From Zarea fungicola (lineage: Eukaryota > Ascomycota > Sordariomycetes > Hypocreales > Cordycipitaceae), in contig FWCC01000117.1 in the NCBI GenBank assembly GCA_900169235.1, positions 182,510-246,509 of the forward strand: 64,000 nucleotides of DNA, read 5' to 3'. The notes under the pieces are model-generated. The model ran no database searches and was not told the DNA's origin. It saw nothing but the letters and a program-made list of their open reading frames with translations. The stretch's first letter is position 1, and each line of letters starts with the position of its first letter. The position numbers and the translations under genes are program-made. Shown in pieces: positions 56,220 through 64,000 of this stretch.

Positions 56220-59200
56220 ATGCACTAAAGAAATTTAAACAAACACACTGATTGGTTAACGGGGTCTTTTGGTTCAGCAAGAACAAGAACAAGCAGAACG
56301 AAAAAGACACGGAAAAATTCTGGCGTTTGAGGGAGTTTTTTCTTCTTATTTTCTAATAAATATAGACTGGTGGTGATCTGAAATAGATTGAGCAACAAAA
56401 TAGGGCAAATGCAACATATTCACGCGTTGGCAATGTAGGCATGTTTGCTGTCTAATTTTAGCGAAGAAGTCAAACGATCCTAAAGATGGATCATGATTAA
56501 TGAATATAGAGGTTTGGTTGCCTTCTAGCATTCAAATTGTACTCGAGACGTACAAATACAAGAATATACTTGAATATGAGAGTATATTTATAGAATGTTT
56601 CAAAGACCGTGCTGCAAGCATGAATTACGATGAACGCACGGCTACATCGATGACGCCAGTCCGTTAAAGAGATACAGTGCAGGTTCCGGTTAGGCCATTG
56701 GGAAACCCAGAATTAGATGAGCAAGTATACAATCTGATCTACAGAAGAATAAAGCAAAAGGATCTTTCAATTCCAGGAAGCTGTTTACCATACCTCGATA
56801 ATAGCAAGTCGGCTCGGTTTATGTTGACAGATGCTGCAACAAAAGCACAGCCATGGATTAACAGCTCGCCCGATCTGCTTTAGAAACTACCCTCATACTA
56901 TGTTAGAAGAGAGAGAACTAAAAGCCAGTTTTCCTTCTTAAATATGAAGTTGCATGAACTGGTCAGCTGACGCCTACTTTGTCTGGTTCAGCTACCCCGG
57001 CATTAAAACAAGGTCTCCCACGAATCCTATTCGCTAATTGAAAAAAGAAAGAAGAAAGAAAAAAAGAGAAAAGAGGGAGAACCAACAACGGCAGATACCG
57101 AGACCAAATAAGAATGACAATAAGTTATGCCTTGTCTCAGTTTCTCATTTAGAACAACAAGTCATGGCCGCCCTGTCACAGGTTCGACGCCATTAGCGTC
57201 TATCCGGTTCTCAACCCCTTCTACCAGTTGAGCCAAGCTACAGATAAAACAGCACAATCCCTCGCAGGAATTCTCACGGGTCAAAAGCAAACAAAGATGT
57301 AGTCAAGTACTGATGCGTCATATCCACAACGGTGAACAGACGTCTCGCAAAAAAGCGCAAGAAATGTCGCATACCGCTTAGAACCACGGTGAGAGCACAG
57401 GTACCAATGCGCCACAGCCTGCTTATGTACTGCTACATTAAGATGACGAAGGAGTACATTTGCCTATTAAAAGAAAGGCTCAGAGGGCATCAGAGGGCAT
57501 GAGCTCCGCGAGCCTTCTTTTTCACTTGGGAAATGGAAGGCTTTGACTCGTCTCAAACTCTACTTTTATCATTCAGCCTCAGAAAGCAGGATGACTCTTC
57601 GCTGGAAGGATCGCGAAGTGGTGGTCAGCCCCCCCGGCTCCTGGCGAATCATTTGCCATAGTTACTTGGAGGCGCTGAAGCGAGTCAAATCGACTGGGCC
57701 TGTACTCGGATGCTGCGCATCACACCCTGGTCGGAAGATTGGCTCGTTTGTCAAGGGGTACCGACCGGGGCTACTGGAAACTACAGAACGTCGTTGACAA
57801 AACAAAATCGCAAGCTGACAAGTTGCGATGGCCGCTGTCAGAATCTCTCCCGTTGATGGTTACATCGTTGGTAGAGAGTATATAGGCTTGGCGTGGGCCA
57901 CGGTTGTAACAAGGCACCCACTCTCCTTTGAGAAGAAAACAAAACAGAACGGCTGGGGGGAGCTGGAATTCGCTGATGAGAAGAAAATCGAGCAAGGGCC
58001 GAGGCAGGTGGGACGCAACCTTTCCAAAAGTGTTCCATTAGGCTTCCAGCACAGGGGCAAGGACAAGGCGTCGGACCAGGATGCGCCCCGTGCTTCTTTC
58101 TGCCCTCGGGAGGCGCCAGCTGGGGCCAAACTGCATCGAGGCCTGGCTATGAATGCTGCCAACTTTTCCTTGTTGCTTTTCTGAATGTAATAACCGGTTC
58201 GCCTTGTATATGCACTCGGGAAAGCAAGGACATGGGGCCATCGAGTATTGGCGGATGACGATAAAAAGCAGAGCCGGCGGTCAGATGCAGCCGATGCTGC
58301 TGATGTATGATTGTAGGTACAGTAAGATTTATCCATGGCTTCAAAGAACGACTCTGGTTATGGGTTATTATTAAGCGACGAGTTGAACCTAGCGAGCCTG
58401 AACAGGGTCCACGGGTTGTCCGGGGACATTTAATTAATATCCGAGTCTCCATCACAAAGAACGAATTGTAAAATAAGGAGTTGGGTCGCCAGTAATGTTG
58501 TTGAACATGCTGCAGACGAGAACAGGGCCGGCAATGGCAGGGCAAACAAACAGGCGCCAGCGAAAATCTTTTGTGTCTGTAGTTTTCGTCAGTGTACCAG
58601 AGTACTGAGGCAAAAAAGAAAAGGAGAGAGAGAAAAAAGGCCCGGTGTAGACGCCATTACATGCAGGACACGAGTAAGCTTCTTTGCCACGCCAATGAAG
58701 GCAGTGCGAGTCTGCCATTCCATGTTCGTAGTCGTGTTGGACAAGTCTGGCTGTGAATGGTGCTGTGGATAATGACAGCTGGTGGTAGTGGCGGCGGCGG
58801 CGAGGATGCGAGGATGGATGCGGGGAGATTTCATATGTGCTGCTCTGGCGTTCCAGCTGCAGCTCAACATTGGCGACCCCTATAGCCCCTCCAAGGCCCC
58901 TCCCTCTATGATGGCCCGTGAAGCCCCTCCAGGCACCAGCCAATTCCCTATCCAATCTATCTTTTGCGGACTCCCCAAACGGGACAGGCCACTTTCTTGT
59001 CTATTATTTAATTGCAAAGCTACTCCGTACACGCGGCTACCCCTTGAACGGAATGTTATTATTATAGGGCCCGATTTAAAAAATTAAAAAATTAGTTGTG
59101 GTCCAAGGTGCCCGCTTCCACCCGGCCCGCCGACCCAGCCAGCTCCTCTCCCACGGATGCTCCCCAAGACCAGTAATCTAGTACGGAATACGGAGAGATT

Positions 59201-59204
<4 letters not shown>

Positions 59205-59244
<40 letters not shown>
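59205..59244. repeat. GA dinucleotide microsatellite
   Basis: About 20 uninterrupted AG units in the long intergenic region upstream of the F-box/LRR gene. Such GA/CT tracts are common in fungal promoters and vary in length between strains. Confidence 0.95.
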
Positions 59245-59246
<2 letters not shown>

Positions 59247-59454
59247 GCCTACAGTTAAGGAAAGGAAAAGAAGGTAAGCTCGCTAGCAACTTCCTACAGG
59301 CCAGCGTCAGCTTAGATGGCCCCAACCGACTCCAGTGCTCCTTCCCCAGTTAGACTTTCTACTCATTCTTAATGCGGCACTCTGCTTACATGCGACAAAC
59401 AACATTTTGTCCCATATGACGCACACGGCCTGCAATTCCTTGGACTCGCGCAAC

Positions 59455-59496
59455 ACCAACTCCATCACCAACTCCATCACCAACTCCATCACCAAC
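59455..59496. repeat. 12-bp tandem repeat, three copies plus partial
   Basis: The unit TCCATCACCAAC occurs three times exactly, preceded by a half unit (ACCAAC). It sits 210 bp from the GA tract and is outside any supported coding sequence. Confidence 0.9.
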
Positions 59497-60613
59497 AAGC
59501 ATCATTTCAAAACCCAAAGAGCCAACTCCCAACTGCGCCACTACTGGTGCTGCAGCCGCCACACGTTGGCATCCGGCCCCACGTTTGCAGAGTACGTCTC
59601 GGCGGCGACGTTTGTCCCCTGCAAGCATGGACAAAACTTGCAACCACCAGTATTGGCACAAAAAGTTAACAGTCTGACAGGGCTACGATCAACCCAGAAG
59701 GCCCAAAATTAAAAGCCGTGCCCTTTGTACCGCCATTTGGCGCTGACGCAAAGACCCCTCCTCCAACCGCCCTCGCCGACGCCGAGGACCTGTATTCGCC
59801 TTTTGGAATTCACACACCCCATAAACCGCCAACGTATTGTTCTCATTCCCGTCTTTCGGTCCTCCACCATAGGTTTCCTCCCCTCCGCTCCAACTTTGCT
59901 CCGCGTCTACACGCAACGCGCGCGATTGCCATTGACGTCTTCGGCTATTGTTCAAGGTAAAACGCTATAAACCTGGAACAGGGTTGGCACACCAGGCTTG
60001 TTTTGCACGCCCGCGCCCCCATGGTTCCTGAGCTAATCCTGGCTTGCCAGCAGTCAACAGTAATATTCGCTTGATTCGCACGCGACCACCCCGCGGCTGC
60101 CGGCTCGGACCTCTGCCAACAAAGCAACACAATACTATCTACTTCCTAGCACTGGCTTTCAGTGCCATGATTCCGATCGTCTTGTGATCTTCATTGCCAT
60201 CGCTTTGACACCACGCCCCGCGCATTCCTGCAGCCACCAGCTTACCGCAAGCATTAACGCCCTGGTCGCTCCGCTCCGAATCGGCACATTTATTATCGCC
60301 GAGATACCATACCTTTTTGCACAGCGAGCCAAGAGAAGTGTCCTCGCCGCAGACCTAGAAGCTACTGTCAAGCATACGGCACGAAAGAGCATGTGTGACC
60401 TCGCACGGCTGAACTTTTACACACTGTAGGACTCGCACCATCCACCATTGCAGCCCGCCGCTGCGACCAGGATCTTGTAGCGCCTTGTTTGCATACGGGT
60501 CTCTGTTGTCGAAAGCAAACTGCAGCAGGCGGCATTGTGCGCCTGCGAGCCTCTAGCTCTAACGCAGGAACACGGCTGTATCTTGGTTCTCATAGCATTG
60601 TTAAGCACGAGCT

Positions 60614-63547
60614 ATGATGCGCCGAAATCGTTCACCTAGTTCTTCCTCGCCATTTCGGGCACTGGCTCACCACCACGTTCCAACCGGCTCTGGCGATTCT
60701 GTCTCTCTCATCCGATCATTCAATGTCGAAACAAACCCTGCACGGCCAATTCGGCCGTCGCCTCTCACAGCATCCACCATTCGCGACATGCCTTTGGACT
60801 TGGTTGATCGCCTACGATCGTTCCCTCTCTTTCAATCCGCCCCCGAAGATTTTCTTGTCGCCATTGGTAGCCACCTAAAACCTCAAGTTCAGGCCCCCAA
60901 CGACCATGTAATCACAGAGGGGGATGACGCCAAGGCCATGTACTGGCTGATTCGCGGAGTTGTTGCTGTTACGTCGCGCGATGGAGAGGCGGTATATGCG
61001 GAGCTTAAGTCAGGTGCATTCTTTGGCGAGATTGGTGTTCTCATGGATATGCCCAGAACAGCAACCATTGTTGCCAGAACAAAATGCTTGCTGTTCATCT
61101 TAAAGAAAGAAGACCTACAAACAATCATGCCCAAATTTCCTCAGATGGAGCAGGCTATTCGCGAGGAAGCCCAGGAGCGTTTGACCTTGCTGAAGAAGAA
61201 GCGACAAGAAGGCAACTCATTGCTCAAATCTCCCACAGGTGACCTGGGCTCCCGGACGGTGGCTCCCGGCGAGGTATCACGAGGCGATACTGGTGCTGTC
61301 AAAGACGGTAGCGTCATCACCAAATCCAAGAAACGAAAGTCTCCAAGTCCTGGCATAATCGACGATCCTGCTGCCGGAAGTGCAATCGGCAGCGGGTTTG
61401 TCAACATACGTCGGACACTCCGAGAGCTGCCACTGTTCTCAAAGCTTCCAACGGAAATCCTACACTTTTTGGGTTTAAGCGCTCAACCAAAAATGTACCC
61501 ACCTTTCAATGACATTGTCAAGCAAGGAACGTCGGGCAGTGAAATCTTCTTCATCGTTCAGGGAGAAGCAGAGGTTATTCACCAAGCGCCCAAGAGCTCG
61601 TCCTTCAAAAATATGCGGATACCAAAACGGCCGCGCCTCAGAGCTGGCCAGTATTTTGGTGAGGTTTCCAGCTTGGGGCTCTCCCGAGAGAGAACGGCAA
61701 CGGTTCGGTCTATTACTACTGTAGAATGCTTGATGATTCCCGGCGATACTCTGGATGAGCTTTGGCGACGATGCCCAGCAGATATCAGGGCTCAGGTCGA
61801 AGAGACTGCCCGTACCCGGCTGAATCAAAAAGACGACGACGTTGAGATGGCAGATGCGGAAGAAAATGATCGACCTACACCATCTACTCCTAGCAAGCCA
61901 CAACCGCCACACCTAACGTTAACAAATTCAGCGAGCCCTGCATCGCCTAGCAAGGACGACTCTGATCTCATGAAGCCCAAGGACCCCGATCCATTCCTGA
62001 GTGTGGACATGGAGAATCTGCGCAACAGAAGACGACACTCTCTTGCGCCCCCAATCCCAATTACAGATCCATCTCACCGGCTCAACGGGGGTTTACACTC
62101 TCCAGATGGGACAACACTGAAATTTGCATTCTCGCAGACGTCACTTGACTCGGATGTGCCTACTAAGCGTGCTAGGACTAGCTCTCGGCACGCTTCTGGG
62201 TCAACTGGGCCAGTTCTCTCGGATGCCATGCTTGTGCGAATATTTTCTTATTTTGATATTGTTGAATTGCTCCGGCTGCGTATAATAAACAGCCATTGGA
62301 GACGAATACTTACCACACACCCGGATGTGTGCAGAAATGTCGATCTCTCTCTGTACAATCGCCATGTCACAGACCAGGTCCTGACGCAGGTTTTGGTGCC
62401 CTTTATCGGCACCAGAGCCAGGATGATTGATCTAAACAATTGCTTTCATATTAGCGATGACGGATTTTCGTCACTTTGGAAAAGCTGTGGCAAAAATGTA
62501 CAATGCTGGAAGATGCGATCTGTGTGGGATGTATCGGCCAGCCAAATCTTAGACATGAGCGAAAATGCCAAAGAACTACGGGAAGTGGATTGGAGCAATT
62601 GCCGCAAAGTTGGTGATAATCTTCTCGGGCGTGTTGTCGGCTGGGTTGTGCCAGAGCAGTCCCCGACAATGCAAAAGAAGATAGTGGCGCACCCTCATAA
62701 GCAGTCGAGATCCCGCCATCCGGTTGAGGCGACAAACGAGAACACGCCTGCACCTGGTACCGTTATTGGATGCCCCAAACTTGATACGTTGAATCTTTCT
62801 TACTGCAAGCACATTACAGACCGGTCTATGGCTCACCTGGCAGCGCACGCCTCGGACCGGATACGCTCGCTTTCCCTAACACGCTGCACATCAATTACGG
62901 ATGCAGGATTCCAATCTTGGGCGCAGTGCAAGTTCGAAAGGCTGACACATCTTTGTCTGGCAGATTGTACATATCTGTCGGACCATGCGGTTGTGGCGCT
63001 CGTCAACGCTGCCAAGAGCCTGACACATCTTGACCTGTCATTCTGCTGCGCCTTATCGGACACGGCAACTGAGGTAGTGGCCCTAGGATTGCCAAAGCTA
63101 CAGGAGCTGCGGCTGGCATTCTGCGGCAGCGCCGTCAGCGACGCAAGCCTGCAGACCATTGCGCTACACTTGACAGAGTTGGAAGGATTGAGCGTGCGCG
63201 GGTGCGTGCGAGTCACTGGCAAGGGTGTAGAGAGCCTGGTCAAGGAATGCCCATTGCTCAAGTGGCTTGACGTGAGCCAATGCCGAAATCTGGAAACATG
63301 GCTGCGAAATGGAGGACCGATGAAGTTTACACAGGACGACAGGATGAAGAGCGAATGGTCTTCAGATGAGGAAGACGACGGTGGTCGGTTCAGCCCGCCT
63401 AGCTTTGGGCCGAAAGTGATGAGCGTTAGCAAGCCTCCCGGTACGCCGAGTTTCCTGCGGCAACCAGGATTCGGAGGACTGGCGATGAGAAGTGCACGAA
63501 GTCACGTGCGCTTTATTGTAGAAAAGGGAACGGACGGTTTAAGATAG
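60614..63547 (+). CDS. protein with two cNMP-binding domains, F-box and leucine-rich repeats
   Basis: One exon of 977 residues. Two cyclic-nucleotide-binding folds come first. The one at about 67-185 contains ELKSGAFFGEIGVLMDMPRT with the phosphate-contacting Arg. The one at about 269-395 contains LRAGQYFGEVSSLGLSRERT. A Pro/Ser linker follows (400-530). Then comes an F-box at about 532-580 (LSDAMLVRIFSYFDIVELLR), and Amn1-type leucine-rich repeats from about 595 to 905 with repeated LxLxxCxxITD patterns (LDTLNLSYCKHITD, THLDLSFCCALSD). F-box proteins link substrates bound by the LRR to Skp1-cullin ubiquitin ligase. The CNB pair suggests ligand or peptide gating, though whether it binds cAMP is not known. 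It is long-range conserved in filamentous fungi by my recollection of the architecture, but I cannot name it. The exact first Met (MMRRNRSPSS) is one of two adjacent ATGs. Confidence 0.86.
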   Translation: MMRRNRSPSSSSPFRALAHHHVPTGSGDSVSLIRSFNVETNPARPIRPSPLTASTIRDMPLDLVDRLRSFPLFQSAPEDFLVAIGSHLKPQVQAPNDHVITEGDDAKAMYWLIRGVVAVTSRDGEAVYAELKSGAFFGEIGVLMDMPRTATIVARTKCLLFILKKEDLQTIMPKFPQMEQAIREEAQERLTLLKKKRQEGNSLLKSPTGDLGSRTVAPGEVSRGDTGAVKDGSVITKSKKRKSPSPGIIDDPAAGSAIGSGFVNIRRTLRELPLFSKLPTEILHFLGLSAQPKMYPPFNDIVKQGTSGSEIFFIVQGEAEVIHQAPKSSSFKNMRIPKRPRLRAGQYFGEVSSLGLSRERTATVRSITTVECLMIPGDTLDELWRRCPADIRAQVEETARTRLNQKDDDVEMADAEENDRPTPSTPSKPQPPHLTLTNSASPASPSKDDSDLMKPKDPDPFLSVDMENLRNRRRHSLAPPIPITDPSHRLNGGLHSPDGTTLKFAFSQTSLDSDVPTKRARTSSRHASGSTGPVLSDAMLVRIFSYFDIVELLRLRIINSHWRRILTTHPDVCRNVDLSLYNRHVTDQVLTQVLVPFIGTRARMIDLNNCFHISDDGFSSLWKSCGKNVQCWKMRSVWDVSASQILDMSENAKELREVDWSNCRKVGDNLLGRVVGWVVPEQSPTMQKKIVAHPHKQSRSRHPVEATNENTPAPGTVIGCPKLDTLNLSYCKHITDRSMAHLAAHASDRIRSLSLTRCTSITDAGFQSWAQCKFERLTHLCLADCTYLSDHAVVALVNAAKSLTHLDLSFCCALSDTATEVVALGLPKLQELRLAFCGSAVSDASLQTIALHLTELEGLSVRGCVRVTGKGVESLVKECPLLKWLDVSQCRNLETWLRNGGPMKFTQDDRMKSEWSSDEEDDGGRFSPPSFGPKVMSVSKPPGTPSFLRQPGFGGLAMRSARSHVRFIVEKGTDGLR

Positions 63548-64000
63548 GACTGACAAGAGAAAGGCGGGTTGAATAGTCGGAACGCACATACATGCAAATA
63601 GAGGAGGAACGGAGATGATACCCACATGGCTGTACTTTTTTTTTGCAGAGAACGGGAGCCAATTGGATGTAATACTTATTATATGATGTAATGAATCAGT
63701 TTTTGAATTGTTTTCGGTTTTATTTGTCTTAATAAGTCTAGATTGATTGCTTTGCAGTGACATGTTTAAAAATTAAGAAACGTCCATGCCTTGTCGTTGG
63801 ATTGCGGAGCGGACATTGAGGTGTCAGTCAGCAAGCCGGGTTCGCCCATTGTACTCTGTAATACTGGCCATTGTAATAGGGTGCTTGGCTACTGAGCCAG
63901 TCAGCACTCGGGCTGTTGGCACAGGGCATGCGTGGCGAGTGCACGCACGAAGATTCGACCTTGTTCCACAGGTAGTACCTAAGTCCCTGAGCACGAGTTT
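63548..64000. other. right-edge intergenic
   Basis: This follows the stop codon of the F-box/LRR gene. It starts AT-rich (3' untranslated region, about 63640-63780) and becomes GC-richer to the window edge. No gene is seen. A gene beyond the window could have its start here. Confidence 0.5.

Larger units (their letters stand above)
56220..60613. other. 4.4-kb gene-free stretch
   Basis: The longest gap between genes in the right half. The left part (56.2-57.0 kb) is AT-rich with a purine run (AAAGAAAGAAGAAAG) near 57042-57070. A direct duplication CAGAGGGCAT lies at about 57481-57500. A GA microsatellite and a 12-bp tandem repeat lie at 59.2-59.5 kb. The 57.5-58.2 kb and 58.5-59.0 kb segments hold longer open frames on both strands, none protein-like. 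The last 800 bp should be the promoter and leader of the downstream gene. Confidence 0.5.

Noticed and set aside
57164..57245. tRNA-like segment with GGTTCGACGCC and, on the other strand, TTGGCTCAACTGG
   Set aside because: The two promoter-box matches lie on opposite strands, and the T stem does not pair. It may be a decayed repeat, but there is no support for a tRNA gene.
57591..58184. two plus-strand frames with ATG starts in the 4.4-kb gap
   Set aside because: Neither has a recognisable motif, balanced composition or plausible splice signals; overlapping minus-strand frames are just as open.

Overview
The window is chromosomal DNA of a filamentous ascomycete. I place it in the Sordariomycetes, most likely Hypocreales; the class is a firm inference and the order a softer one. 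The reasons are large serine/threonine/proline-rich single-exon genes, very short spliceosomal introns (about 54-123 nt) with GTATGT or GTAAGT donors and CTAAC-like branch sites, an ERMES subunit (Mdm12), and a secreted GH76 enzyme. I recognise no virus, plasmid, CRISPR array, bacterial operon or intact transposon.

Layout, left to right. 1-5.2 kb is gene-poor and holds an assembly gap inside a G-tract. Next come a disordered protein of unknown role (+, 5229-7490) and CDC26, a small anaphase-promoting-complex subunit (+, 8113-8463). Two metallophosphatases follow in tandem on the minus strand: a Cdc1/Ted1-type GPI-remodelling phosphoesterase (9654-11796) and a 1618-residue PhoD-like protein (12457-17313). 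After 2.7 kb without a gene come eIF4E (+, 20030-20926), a malonyl-CoA synthetase (-, 21482-23606) and a BolA protein (+, 26323-26883). A disordered protein I cannot name (-, 27342-29489) shares its upstream region with the PI3P 5-kinase FAB1 (+, 30215-37554). Then come a candidate small two-exon gene (-, 37999-38377), MDM12 (+), VPS28 (-), NOC2 (+), a Ppc89-type spindle pole body protein (-), a GH76 glycosidase (+), a short membrane-anchored protein with a PPSY tail (+), threonine deaminase ILV1 (+), a 4.4 kb gene-free stretch, and a protein with two cyclic-nucleotide-binding domains, an F-box and leucine-rich repeats (+, 60614-63547).

The genes do not form one pathway; this looks like a core housekeeping region. 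Loose themes are membrane and lipid identity (FAB1, MDM12, VPS28, the Cdc1-like enzyme), cell division (CDC26, Ppc89), translation and ribosome assembly (eIF4E, NOC2) and mitochondrial metabolism (malonyl-CoA synthetase, BolA, ILV1). Several gene pairs diverge from a shared upstream region, notably VPS28/NOC2 (349 bp) and the unknown gene/FAB1 (725 bp).

Exon structures were worked out by hand from splice signals, reading phase and family conservation. Three need care. FAB1 has a terminal intron that is easily missed. VPS28 has a short first exon and an 84-nt intron free of stops. The small gene at 38.0-38.4 kb exists only as a spliced model. I found no convincing undescribed multi-gene system. 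The best leads are the CNB-CNB-F-box-LRR protein, the unnamed gene at 27.3-29.5 kb and the small spliced gene.
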